From contig NZ_SORE01000032.1 of assembly GCF_004366595.1 (NCBI RefSeq), positions 1 to 64,000 on the forward strand: a stretch of 64,000 nt of DNA, in the 5' to 3' direction. Position 1 is the stretch's first letter; each line of letters starts with the position of its first letter. The stretch comes from Paraburkholderia rhizosphaerae. GTDB taxonomy: Bacteria; Pseudomonadota; Gammaproteobacteria; Burkholderiales; Burkholderiaceae. A program made the position numbers and the translations under genes. Positions 53,980 to 62,384 of this stretch are shown here, piece after piece. Below the pieces are notes generated by a model. It saw nothing but the letters and a program-made list of their open reading frames with translations, did no database searches and was not told the origin of the DNA.

Positions 53980-54837
53980 ATGACACAACCGTCGACCCTA
54001 CCACGCGTCTCCACTCCGTCGCGGCGGCCGGGTCGAACGGCATCGCGGCTGCTTTTCATCGTTTGCTGGTTAAGCGCCATCATTTTCAGTGCTTATATCG
54101 TGGTGTTTTATGAAGGAGCGTTACTCACGCACACAATGCAGGACTGGAATGATGTATTGCCGCGCGTCTACCAGCCTGGCTCGATGCTCGCAACGGCCGC
54201 AATCGGCGCGCACTTCCTCGCGGGCGCAATCGTACTGATCCTCGGGCCCACACAACTGATCACGCCGCTCCGGGCTCGAGCGCCGGCGGTGCATCGCTGG
54301 GTAGGCCGCTCTTATGCCGCCGCCGCCCTCGCAACCGGCATCGGCGGGCTCATTTACATTGCGGTCGAAGGTACCGTCGGCGGCCCGGTCATGTCCACCG
54401 GCTTTGCTCTATACGGCGCATTGATGGTGCTGTGCGCGGTAAAAACCGTGCAGCACGCACGAGCTTGTCGCTTCGACGCACACCGTGCGTGGGCAATCCG
54501 CCTGTTCGCGCTGGGCCTCGGTTCGTGGCTGTTCCGCATCGACTATGGAATCTGGCTCAAGCTGGTGGGCGGCTTCGGCCACCATTCGCACACGTTCGAC
54601 GGCCCGTTCGACAGGATCATGGTGTTCTTCTTCTACGTGCCTAACCTGTTCGTCGCGGAACTGATTATCCGGCGACGCGATGGCGTCCAGGCCGGAACCG
54701 CGCGCACGATAACGTCGCTATCGATTGGCGTAGTTGCGCTGCTTGTGCTCGTCGCCACCATTCTGTTCGGTCGCTCTTACTGGCTGCCTCACATCACGCA
54801 GCGACTGACTGATCTCGCCGAAATGCGCGCGCGCTAG
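53980..54837 (+). CDS. DUF2306-family membrane protein
   Basis: This 285-residue protein has about seven hydrophobic segments and the DUF2306 features HFLAGAIVLILGPTQL, VHRWVGRSYAAAA, and HRAWAIRLFALGLGSWLFRI with conserved histidines that may bind heme. It starts at 53980 after AGGAA, and the polar N terminus precedes the first helix (LLFIVCWLSAIIFSAYIVVF). Its role is unknown. Confidence 0.8.
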   Translation: MTQPSTLPRVSTPSRRPGRTASRLLFIVCWLSAIIFSAYIVVFYEGALLTHTMQDWNDVLPRVYQPGSMLATAAIGAHFLAGAIVLILGPTQLITPLRARAPAVHRWVGRSYAAAALATGIGGLIYIAVEGTVGGPVMSTGFALYGALMVLCAVKTVQHARACRFDAHRAWAIRLFALGLGSWLFRIDYGIWLKLVGGFGHHSHTFDGPFDRIMVFFFYVPNLFVAELIIRRRDGVQAGTARTITSLSIGVVALLVLVATILFGRSYWLPHITQRLTDLAEMRAR

Positions 54838-54863
54838 CCACGCACTCGTGTAACGCTGCGCAG

Positions 54864-55022
54864 TCAAATCGCATCGGCGCGTCCACCCGCGATTTCCACC
54901 AGCAGTTCCGCGAGCACCGCCGGTTGCGTCAAAGCCGCGCCGTGGCTCGCGTCCAGACAGTGCACGAGAGTCGGCTGGTGTGGGAACCGCGCATCGGCGT
55001 CCTCGTACGACGGCTTGCGCAT
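54864..55022 (-). pseudogene. Possible C-terminal remnant of an alpha/beta hydrolase
   Basis: The minus-strand frame reads FPHQPTLVHCLDASHGAAL, then TQPAVLAELLVEIAGG and a stop. This resembles the last strand, catalytic histidine and final helix of alpha/beta hydrolases. Nothing upstream continues the domain, so it looks like a decayed end. The assignment is tentative. Confidence 0.35.
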
Positions 55023-55072
55023 CGAAGCCGGCTGACGGGTGGAACTCGCTGACCCTCGGAGCCGCCGCACGA

Positions 55073-55195
55073 TCACCAAATTGCGTTCAGTTGGGGGTTA
55101 GCGACGCGACTCACTTCAGCCGACTGTTCGAGGAAACCTTCGGCGTGTCACCGATCGCGTTTCGCCGCGCGCATCGCTTGCGGGACCGGCCATAG
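55073..55195 (+). pseudogene. C-terminal remnant of an AraC-family regulator
   Basis: The frame gives QLGVSDATHFSRLFEETFG followed by VSPIAFRRAHR and a stop. This is the second helix-turn-helix end of AraC/XylS proteins. The rest of the about 300-residue protein is absent, and the preceding codons in this frame are not AraC-like, so it is a truncated relic. Confidence 0.65.
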
Positions 55196-55277
55196 CCGAT
55201 ACCCCGACTTATGCCGCTTGCGTGGCACACCGGTTGCGCCGCACAATCGTGTTCATTCCCTTCTTCCGGTACCGCTC

Positions 55278-55871
55278 ATGGCTTATGCGTCGCTCGCCAC
55301 TGGCGTGCTGCTCGCCGCCGGCTACGGATCACGCTTCGATCCGGACGGCGTCCACAACAAACTCCTCGCCCGCCTCGCTGACGGCACGTCCGTCGCACAT
55401 GAGTCCGCGCACCGTTTGCTGCGTGTAGTGCCGCGCGTGATCGCGGTGGTCCGCCCGGGCTCCGACCCGCTTGCGCGGGTTCTGAACGACGCCGGCTGCG
55501 ACGTCGTCTTCTCAACCGACGCGCAACGCGGCATGGGCGCGAGCCTCGCCGCCGGCGTCGAAGCAAGCGACGACGCGCAAAGCTGGATCGTCGCCCTCGC
55601 CGATATGCCGCGCATCGCGATCGAAACGATCGAAGCGATTGCGCGCATGCTCGATGGCGGCGCATCGATCGTCGCGCCGGTCTATCGCGGGCAACGCGGC
55701 CACCCGGTCGGATTCGGCGCCGCGCATCGCGACGCGCTACTCGCGCTTGACGGCGACACCGGTGCGCGCGCGCTGTTCGCGCTACCCACGGTGACCCGCG
55801 TTGAAGTCGACGATGCCGGCATTCTCGCCGACATCGATACGCCTGAAGATTTGCGCAAACTGCAGAAATAA
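55278..55871 (+). CDS. MocA-like nucleotidyltransferase (molybdopterin cytidylyltransferase type)
   Basis: This 197-residue MobA-like NTP transferase begins GVLLAAGYGSRFDPDGVHNKLLA, the nucleotide-binding loop plus lysine. It has the metal-site motif ALADMPRI near residue 112 and RGHPVGFG. MocA-type enzymes add CMP to molybdopterin to make the MCD cofactor needed by PaoC-type oxidoreductases, so this could serve the paoABC complex 15 kb away. That link is inference. The start at 55278 puts the nucleotide loop near the N terminus, as in the family. Confidence 0.8.
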   Translation: MAYASLATGVLLAAGYGSRFDPDGVHNKLLARLADGTSVAHESAHRLLRVVPRVIAVVRPGSDPLARVLNDAGCDVVFSTDAQRGMGASLAAGVEASDDAQSWIVALADMPRIAIETIEAIARMLDGGASIVAPVYRGQRGHPVGFGAAHRDALLALDGDTGARALFALPTVTRVEVDDAGILADIDTPEDLRKLQK

Positions 55872-56071
55872 TTTCCGGTCGGCCACTGCGCTGCGCGATC
55901 AGCCGCACAGGCACACGTATTGCACGCTCGAACCCGGCAGCACGCTCGGCGGGCATGAAATCCGACGCAGCGTCCCGCATTTGCGCCTAAGCTGGTGAAA
56001 GGCCAAAACCGTGCGTCAGCGCGCACTCATTCGCCCCGGCCCCCGGCAGGTCCCGCATTCACGAACCCTTT

Positions 56072-56794
56072 ATGAGCGAAACCAATCCGCGTCTCTTTGT
56101 CGTATCCCCCCATTTCGATGACGCCGTTTTCAGTTGCGGCGCGCTGCTAGCCACCTCTCCCGATGCCGCGGTCTGCACAGTGTTCGCCGCACCGCCCGAG
56201 CACGACATGTGCACCGAATGGGACACAAAGGCCGGCTTCGCGGGCGCGTATGAGTCCGTGCATGCGCGCACCGTCGAAGACAACCACGCGCTCGCGGTGC
56301 TCGATGCGATACCCGTACGGCTGCCATTTCGCGACGGCCAGTATCTCGATTCACCGTCGATCGGCAAGCTCGCCGCCGCGCTCGAAGAAACGATCTACGG
56401 TTCGACTGCGAATACGCTGCTGATGCCGCTCGGGCTTTATCACGCCGACCACGCGCTGGTGTTCGACGCGTGTTGCGAAATCCTGCCGCGGCTGTCGCAT
56501 CTGACGTGGTTCGCCTATGAGGAAGCGATCTACCGGCCGATGCCGGGCGTCGTGCAGGGGCGCCTCGTCGATCTCGCGAAGCGCGGCATCGTCGCGACGC
56601 CCGCCTATCCGGTCGTCGACCACCTGATCGACGTGGCGCGGCAAACGCTGATGAAGCGCGAAGCCGTCAGTGCGTATACGAGCCAGTTGCGCGCGTTCGG
56701 CCCGCACGGCTATGCGGACGTATTCGCAAACGAACGCTACTGGCGGCTCGATACTGCGCGCCGTTGCGCGGCGGCGCGTCACAACAGACTGTGA
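56072..56794 (+). CDS. PIG-L family deacetylase
   Basis: This 240-residue protein of the LmbE/PIG-L fold has the zinc motif SPHFDDAVFSCG near residue 12 (family PHPDD) and a later histidine pair in LGLYHADHALV. Such enzymes remove acetyl groups from N-acetylglucosamine-like substrates. The tail LRAFGPHGYADVFANERYWRL is typical of the bacterial branch. It is monocistronic or leads the small proline-rich gene downstream. The substrate is unknown. Confidence 0.85.
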   Translation: MSETNPRLFVVSPHFDDAVFSCGALLATSPDAAVCTVFAAPPEHDMCTEWDTKAGFAGAYESVHARTVEDNHALAVLDAIPVRLPFRDGQYLDSPSIGKLAAALEETIYGSTANTLLMPLGLYHADHALVFDACCEILPRLSHLTWFAYEEAIYRPMPGVVQGRLVDLAKRGIVATPAYPVVDHLIDVARQTLMKREAVSAYTSQLRAFGPHGYADVFANERYWRLDTARRCAAARHNRL

Positions 56795-56956
56795 GCGGCG
56801 CCGCATGACAAAGCGCAAGCAGGCTCGCAGCGGATCGCCTACGCTATCTGTACCAGGGAAGCGGGCAAGCAGCGAAGCGCGGCGGCACTGCAGGATCCGG
56901 ACGGCTTCGCTCCCGCTTCTCGCCATGCCCGCACGGGGCAAGCACGAGGTAATGCC

Positions 56957-57109
56957 ATGATCAGCCGCATCCACACTGCGCCGATTCCCGAACCGCTCGC
57001 CGACCCGACGCGCGACCCCGAAGGCGACCCGCTGACGCCACCGTCGCCGGGCCATCACAACGACGAGCCGCAGCGGCCCGAGGGCCCGCCGGACAATAAC
57101 CCGGTGTAG
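56957..57109 (+). CDS. Small proline-rich protein
   Basis: This 50-residue frame starts at ATG 56957 with GAGGT nine bases upstream. It is rich in proline, aspartate and glutamate (ADPTRDPEGDPLTPPSPG and RPEGPPDNNPV) and likely unfolded. The biased composition and good ribosome site support a real gene; no family is known to me. Confidence 0.5.
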   Translation: MISRIHTAPIPEPLADPTRDPEGDPLTPPSPGHHNDEPQRPEGPPDNNPV

Positions 57110-57127
57110 CCACGCCCGCGCGTCCGC

Positions 57128-57727
57128 TCACCGTGCGGGGCGCACCATCGGGATCATCGGCGGGCAGGTGCTTACCCGCAGCATCGCCTGCACTTCGAAA
57201 CCATGCCGCTCGTAAAACGGCACGTTGCGCTGGTTGGACGACCACAGGTACGCAGGCAGATGCGCGGCGTCGCACTCGCCAAGGCGTGCCTTCATCAGCA
57301 GCGCGCCGCGCCCCTCGCTTTGCGCGACCGGATCGACGCCGAGCGCGGCCAGATACCAGTACGGTCCTTTCGGGCGATAGTGCTGCAGTTGCTCGACGAC
57401 TCCGCCCAACTCCCCCAGCTTTTCCGGCGCGCAGCCCTCGCGGACGATCGCCGCGACCTCGCTGCCGTCGTGTTCCACGCCAGGCGGCTGCCAGCATGCG
57501 ACCGCGCGGCCATCGTCGGTCCACTGGACACTTCCCGAGTGGAACGCATCGGTCGCGAGCACGCGATATAGCTGCGGCGCATACGTGAACACACGCCACG
57601 GGGTGTCGAAGATCCAGCGCATCACCGGGTCTTCGACGTTCGCGAGCACGAGCGCGGCAACGGCCGCATCGAGATCGTCTGACGCGTCGATCGTCACGAC
57701 ACGCGGGGATTCTGAAAGCATGTTCAT
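57128..57727 (-). CDS. GNAT-family N-acetyltransferase
   Basis: This 199-residue protein has the acetyl-CoA-binding motif A region YWYLAALGVDPVAQSEGRGALLM (R/Q-x-x-G-x-G/A as QSEGRGA). Motif B, YLWSSNQRNVPFYERHGF, is also present. The N-terminal half resembles the fungal/bacterial acetyltransferases related to puromycin N-acetyltransferase. The substrate is unknown. It is divergent from a membrane protein gene. Confidence 0.88.
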   Translation of the reverse strand: MNMLSESPRVVTIDASDDLDAAVAALVLANVEDPVMRWIFDTPWRVFTYAPQLYRVLATDAFHSGSVQWTDDGRAVACWQPPGVEHDGSEVAAIVREGCAPEKLGELGGVVEQLQHYRPKGPYWYLAALGVDPVAQSEGRGALLMKARLGECDAAHLPAYLWSSNQRNVPFYERHGFEVQAMLRVSTCPPMIPMVRPAR

Positions 57728-57861
57728 TGCAACCTTTTGAGCAAGAACGACGGTGATGCATCGGCGTTAATCGAGACATTCGGGGTAGTGCGTTTATTCC
57801 TTCCTGTCTGCCGGCCATTACCGCACAGATATACTCCGGCTTTACCATCCGCGCATCCGCC

Positions 57862-58734
57862 ATGCTTGCTCTGAAGCTCACGCTGGTTCCGTCGTTCCTG
57901 CTGATCGTTTCGATGTCGGGCAAATGGTGGGGACCGGCAATCGCCGGATGGCTCGCGGCGCTGCCCGTTGTCGCCGGGCCCATTCTCTACCTGCTCGTGC
58001 TACAGCACGGTTCAGCGTTCGGCGCACACGCGGCGACGCTGTCGCTCGCCGCGATCCTCGCGTCGGAAGCATTTAATTTCGGCTATGCATGGACCTGCCG
58101 CGTCGCAAGCTGGCGCGTCGCGCTCGCGGCGGGTCTCGCCGCGTGGTTCGCTTGCGCGAGCGCGCTGTCGCTGCTGCCGATCGAGAGCGCCGCTTCCGCG
58201 TCGGCGTCGGCGGCGTGGGCACTCGCCGCGGCGGCACTCGGTGTCGGTTTCGGCAACGCGTTTTTGCCACGCAGCGATGCGGTGGCCGCGGGCGCACCGC
58301 TCACGCGCGTCGACCTGCTTGCCCGCATGCTCTCGGGCATCGCGCTCACGCTCACGGTCACCGCGCTGTCGGGCCGGCTCGGCGCAGGCTGGAGCGGCCT
58401 GCTGGCCGTGTTCCCGCTGATGGCCACCGTGTTGTCGGTGTCATCGCACCGCGCACACGGCGCGGCCTTCGTGATCGCGCTGTTGCGCGGGATGGTGGCC
58501 GGCCGCTTTTCGTTCGGCGCGTTCTGCCTGATTCTATCGTTCGCACTGACGCGCGAGCCGGTGTTCGCCGCGTTTGCACAAGCGGCGGCGGTCGCGCTGC
58601 TCGTTCAGGCGCTGACCAGGCGGCTCACCACGCGGCTAACAAAGCCGCGCGCTACGACGGAACAGTCAGCACGGCACGCACCGGTCGCAGTATCACAAGC
58701 GTCGAACGGGCGCAGCGCAAACACCCGCGACTAG
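57862..58734 (+). CDS. Integral membrane protein with internal repeat
   Basis: This 290-residue protein has about eight hydrophobic segments and a polar tail of 40 residues. The first segment pair contains SGKWWGPAIAGWLAALPVV. A matching SGRLGAGWSGLLAVFPLM occurs about 150 residues later, suggesting duplication of a four-helix unit. The layout recalls GlpM-like proteins, but I cannot assign a family or function. Confidence 0.6.
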   Translation: MLALKLTLVPSFLLIVSMSGKWWGPAIAGWLAALPVVAGPILYLLVLQHGSAFGAHAATLSLAAILASEAFNFGYAWTCRVASWRVALAAGLAAWFACASALSLLPIESAASASASAAWALAAAALGVGFGNAFLPRSDAVAAGAPLTRVDLLARMLSGIALTLTVTALSGRLGAGWSGLLAVFPLMATVLSVSSHRAHGAAFVIALLRGMVAGRFSFGAFCLILSFALTREPVFAAFAQAAAVALLVQALTRRLTTRLTKPRATTEQSARHAPVAVSQASNGRSANTRD

Positions 58735-58760
58735 CCGGCGCAAATCCGCGTCATCAAGCT

Positions 58761-59678
58761 TCAAAACTGGTAGTTCAACGATATATCGCAGACGCCGTTC
58801 GTCTTCGTCTGGATCACCGGGCTGCCCGCGGCGCTGCCAAGCAGACGCTTGATCGCGCCGTCCGCCGTGACAAACCAGTGCTTGTTGACGAACCAGATCA
58901 TCGTGACGCCGAACCCGGCCGACTTCAGGCCGGCGCTCGCATCGTACTGCCGCAGCCCGGACGCCGCCGACTGCGCGGGATTCACGCCGAACCAGCTGTT
59001 CATATACGTCGAATCGGCGAAGCTCACCGAAGGACCCGCGAACCAGTAGAACGATTCCGAACTGCCGGGTAACGGCATATACGCGCCGACATCCGCGATC
59101 CAGCCGTTCGAGCCGCCGATGCTGCGCGTAATCGCGGTCCGGAAGGTCAGCGGAAAATCCTTTGAGATCACGTATTCGGCGGCGAGCTTGATTTCCGGCG
59201 CCGGATTGATATTGCCAAGGCCGTTCAGGTGCTGCGGGTCGTCGTGGCCGCGCCGTCCGAGGTCATAGACCAACGCGACGCTCGTGCGCCAGTTTTCGCC
59301 CTGCAACACATTGACCCCGAGACCTTCACCGGTCGACAGGAACGCGAGGTCTTTGTACCGGATGTCGAGGCTCGGACCAGCGAGGATGTGGTAGCGCGAC
59401 GAGCCGTCATAGCGCGGCTCGAACGTCATCCCGGCGCCGACGCGCGTTTCCCACGTCGTGCGTTCCGCCGGCGGAACGAACATCTTCTCGAGCGGCACGC
59501 CCGCCGAGTACTGCCATTCGCCGAGCGGCGACGGCGTTTGCGCAGACGCGCCCGGCGCGCCAAACACCGCAAGCGCGGCGCCGGCGGTAGCCCACAGCGC
59601 CGGGCTGCGGAATTTCAAGGTGCGTTTCTTTCCGGCCAGCTGCCCGGTGCGTTTCGTTGACGCCACAACGCCTCCCAT
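58761..59678 (-). CDS. MipA/OmpV-family outer-membrane protein
   Basis: This 305-residue protein has a signal peptide (LWATAGAALAVFGAPGASAQ) after a basic leader and ends in QF with a terminal aromatic, as expected for BamA-assembled barrels. Beta strands with alternating residues recur (VGAGMTFEPRYDGSSRYHI, GFGVTMIWFVNKHWFVTADG). MipA/OmpV proteins are scaffold or uptake barrels. The start at 59678 is chosen to shorten the pre-signal region, but 59729 is possible. Confidence 0.85.
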   Translation of the reverse strand: MGGVVASTKRTGQLAGKKRTLKFRSPALWATAGAALAVFGAPGASAQTPSPLGEWQYSAGVPLEKMFVPPAERTTWETRVGAGMTFEPRYDGSSRYHILAGPSLDIRYKDLAFLSTGEGLGVNVLQGENWRTSVALVYDLGRRGHDDPQHLNGLGNINPAPEIKLAAEYVISKDFPLTFRTAITRSIGGSNGWIADVGAYMPLPGSSESFYWFAGPSVSFADSTYMNSWFGVNPAQSAASGLRQYDASAGLKSAGFGVTMIWFVNKHWFVTADGAIKRLLGSAAGSPVIQTKTNGVCDISLNYQF

Positions 59679-60057
59679 ATTCTGGTTGGTTCGGTCCGGG
59701 AGCCCGGTCGCCGGCTGCCGCCGGATCACCGGCGTCGGCCCGGCGTCTGAGCGGCCGGAGTTGGGTGAGCGAGTCTGTCAGCGTGTGTTCGCGCCGCATC
59801 GCGCGACCGTTTGCTACACACTGCACACAACACTGCTGCGCTTATTCGCAGCATGCATGCGCTAGCAAACGGTGTTCCAGCGGTGTTCCAGCATTGGATG
59901 CGCGTATCCGAACTTCGTTCGCATCGCGTTTCGCCGAAAAGCATTTGAGCCGGTTGCTCATTGTGTGCTCATTCGGCGCCACTAACCTTCCACCGTCAAT
60001 CACGCGCAACGCGGGCGCCGATCCCGGCGCCACCGACGCGCATCGAGGAGAAGAAAA

Positions 60058-60537
60058 ATGAACAGTTCATTGATGATGGTCAGCGCGTCCACACTCGTCT
60101 GCGCATTTGCGCTCGCAGGCTGCGCGACGCCCGCGGGTTCCGCCGACATCTACGGCGCCGCGCAGGCGCAGCGCGAAGAAACCGTGCGCGTCGGCACAGT
60201 CGAAAGCGTGCGCAACGTAACGATCGATGCGAGCAATGGTCGGCCAGGCGTGCTCGGCGCAGTCGGCGGCGGCCTGTTGGGGGGCGTTGCCGGCAGCGCA
60301 TTCGGCCAGGGACACGGGTCGTTGCTGATGGGAATACTCGGCGGCGTGGCCGGCGCGGTCGCCGGCAGCGAAGTCCAGCATAAGCTCGCGCAGCAGCACG
60401 GCCAGCAGATCACCGTGCGCCTTGACGACGGCAGCTGGCGCGCGATTACGCAGAACACGAGCGACGGTCTGTTCCATCCGGGCGAACGCGTGCGTCTGCT
60501 GTCCAGCGATGGGGTCACGCGCGTGACGTACGACTAG
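60058..60537 (+). CDS. Glycine-zipper outer-membrane lipoprotein, SlyB-like
   Basis: This 159-residue protein has a lipobox (ALAGC, cysteine at 22) and a glycine-zipper two-helix segment (VLGAVGGGLLGGVAGSAFG and LGGVAGAVAGSEVQ). A C-terminal beta domain follows (QITVRLDDGSWRAITQN). It belongs to the SlyB/Pal-associated family found in the outer membrane. GAGGAGAAG precedes the start. Confidence 0.9.
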   Translation: MNSSLMMVSASTLVCAFALAGCATPAGSADIYGAAQAQREETVRVGTVESVRNVTIDASNGRPGVLGAVGGGLLGGVAGSAFGQGHGSLLMGILGGVAGAVAGSEVQHKLAQQHGQQITVRLDDGSWRAITQNTSDGLFHPGERVRLLSSDGVTRVTYD

Positions 60538-60567
60538 CTTCAACGCGGGGCTCCCGACCCCGCCATT

Positions 60568-60589
60568 GCGCGGCGATCAAACGCCGCGC
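60568..60589. terminator. Hairpin between convergent genes
   Basis: An 8-bp stem GCGCGGCG/CGCCGCGC with a 6-base loop lies in the 66-base gap between the lipoprotein and the chemoreceptor gene. A second smaller G/C hairpin lies just before it. Neither has a T-run, so termination strength is unclear. Confidence 0.45.
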
Positions 60590-60603
60590 GCCACTCTGCA
60601 CCT

Positions 60604-62148
60604 TCAGGCAAGCTGAAACACCGACACCGCACGCCGCAGCGAATGTGCCTGCTCGTCGAGCGCCGCGGCCGCGGCCGCGGCCTGCTCGACCAGCGCCGCA
60701 TTCTGCTGCGATACCTCGTCCATCTGCGTCACCGCGCGATTGACCTGCTCGATGCCGTCGCGCTGCTCGTCGGAAGCCGCGGCGATTTCGTCCATGATTG
60801 AAGTCACATGCGCGATCGCCTGACGCAGTTCTTCCATCGTCTCGCCCGCGGTACCCACGAGGCGCGCGCCCGCATTGACGCGCTCGACCGAGTCGCCGAT
60901 CAGTTCTTTAATCTCTTTCGCCGCGACGCCCGCGCGTTGCGCAAGCGAACGCACTTCGCCCGCGACGACCGCGAAGCCGCGGCCCTGGTCGCCGGCGCGC
61001 GCCGCTTCTACGGCCGCGTTCAGCGCAAGAATATTGGTCTGGAATGCGATGCTTTCGATCACGCCGGTGATGTCCGCGATTTTCTGCGAACTGCGGTCGA
61101 TGCTGCCCATCGTCTCGACCACATCACCGACCACGGTCGCGCCGCGCCCCGCTATAACGTTTGCCTTGCCGGCCAGGTCCTGAGCCTGCCGCGCGTTATC
61201 GGCATTCTGTTTGACGGTCGCAGTCAGCTGCTCCATGCTCGCCGCGGTTTCCTCGAGCGAAGCCGCCTGCTCTTCGGTGCGTTGCGACAGGTCGCTGTTG
61301 CCCGCTGCGATCTGGCGAGTCGCGCTAACGATCGACTCCGAGCTGTGCGTGACCTGTCGAACCGTTTCGGATAGCCCGCCCTGCATCGTCTTCAGACCTT
61401 CGACCAGCTTGCCCATTTCGTCCTGCGAAAGCACCTCGAAGCGACCGGTCAGATCGCCGCTGGCAATACGCCGCAACTGCTCGAGCACGGTGACGAGCGG
61501 CTTCGAGATCGAGCGGTTCAGACCGCTTGCGCACGCAACGCACGCGCCGATGCCGACCACGATCAGTACCACCCCGATGATGCGCAGCGTTTTGAACTGC
61601 CCGCGCGCATCGTCGAACGCGCGCTTGCCGCTCGCGAGCTTCCATTGCTGCAGTGCGTCCCATGCCTTCGCGAGCGGCACCGTGTACTTCACGATCACAT
61701 TCATCGCGATGTCGTCGGCCGCCTTCGCGTCGCCTTTCTTCAGTGCGTCCATCATCGGCCGCAGCGCCTGCTGGATGATCGCGTTACGCGCGATATTCGC
61801 GGCATCCGCGAGCGCCTGCTCGTCGGCTTCATGCGGCAGCGCGCTGTACTCCTGCCACGCGTGATCAGAGATCGCCATGTAGTCGCTCGCCTTTTCGAGC
61901 AGCTTCGGCACTTCCGGCGAATCCGGATGCAACATCGCGCGATCGAGCGTGGTGCGCACGATCGTCAGGTTGAGGTTCGACTTGCCGAGCGCGATCGACG
62001 AGGCCAGCTGGTTCGAGTACGCGTAGTCGAGATCGCCGCTCAGGTTCTGCATACCGAATTGCGCAAGCAGACCGATTGCGACGATCAGAACACCGAGAAG
62101 TGCAGTCGTTGCCCAAAGCCGGGCGGAAATCGAGAGGCGTGAAAACAT
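60604..62148 (-). CDS. Methyl-accepting chemotaxis protein
   Basis: This 514-residue receptor has a Tar-type layout: a first helix (ALLGVLIVAIGLLAQFG), a periplasmic four-helix-bundle sensor (about 35-185), and a second helix (IGVVLIVVGIGACVACAS). A HAMP domain and the signalling hairpin follow, whose tip is ESIAFQTNILALNAAVEAAR. There is no C-terminal CheR-binding pentapeptide. The ligand is unknown; dctA lies just upstream on the same strand, so a C4-dicarboxylate signal is possible. Confidence 0.93.
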   Translation of the reverse strand: MFSRLSISARLWATTALLGVLIVAIGLLAQFGMQNLSGDLDYAYSNQLASSIALGKSNLNLTIVRTTLDRAMLHPDSPEVPKLLEKASDYMAISDHAWQEYSALPHEADEQALADAANIARNAIIQQALRPMMDALKKGDAKAADDIAMNVIVKYTVPLAKAWDALQQWKLASGKRAFDDARGQFKTLRIIGVVLIVVGIGACVACASGLNRSISKPLVTVLEQLRRIASGDLTGRFEVLSQDEMGKLVEGLKTMQGGLSETVRQVTHSSESIVSATRQIAAGNSDLSQRTEEQAASLEETAASMEQLTATVKQNADNARQAQDLAGKANVIAGRGATVVGDVVETMGSIDRSSQKIADITGVIESIAFQTNILALNAAVEAARAGDQGRGFAVVAGEVRSLAQRAGVAAKEIKELIGDSVERVNAGARLVGTAGETMEELRQAIAHVTSIMDEIAAASDEQRDGIEQVNRAVTQMDEVSQQNAALVEQAAAAAAALDEQAHSLRRAVSVFQLA

Positions 62149-62183
62149 GATTGGCCGTATGAGTTGTTTTTGGATTAACCGGT

Positions 62184-62208
62184 CATCGATTCGATGATCG
62201 AATCGATG
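62184..62208. promoter_or_regulatory. 25-base palindrome upstream of the chemoreceptor
   Basis: CATCGATTCGA and TCGAATCGATG are exact 11-base inverted arms around TGA. The site lies 36 bases before the chemoreceptor start in the 236-base gap after dctA. It could be an operator or a hairpin in the transcript. Confidence 0.5.
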
Positions 62209-62384
62209 GCTGGTCTATCGCTGATATCAACGGCCCCGGTGCGCCAAACTTGAGGCTTTCAGCGGAAAAACATTTGATTTACAGGCGCGTGCAACAGGCG
62301 TGCGCAGCAGGGGGCGCAGCGACGTAGCGACGCGCGCGAGCGCATGCACGATGGCATGCGCTCGCGCGTTCACAGCCTCTGCTG

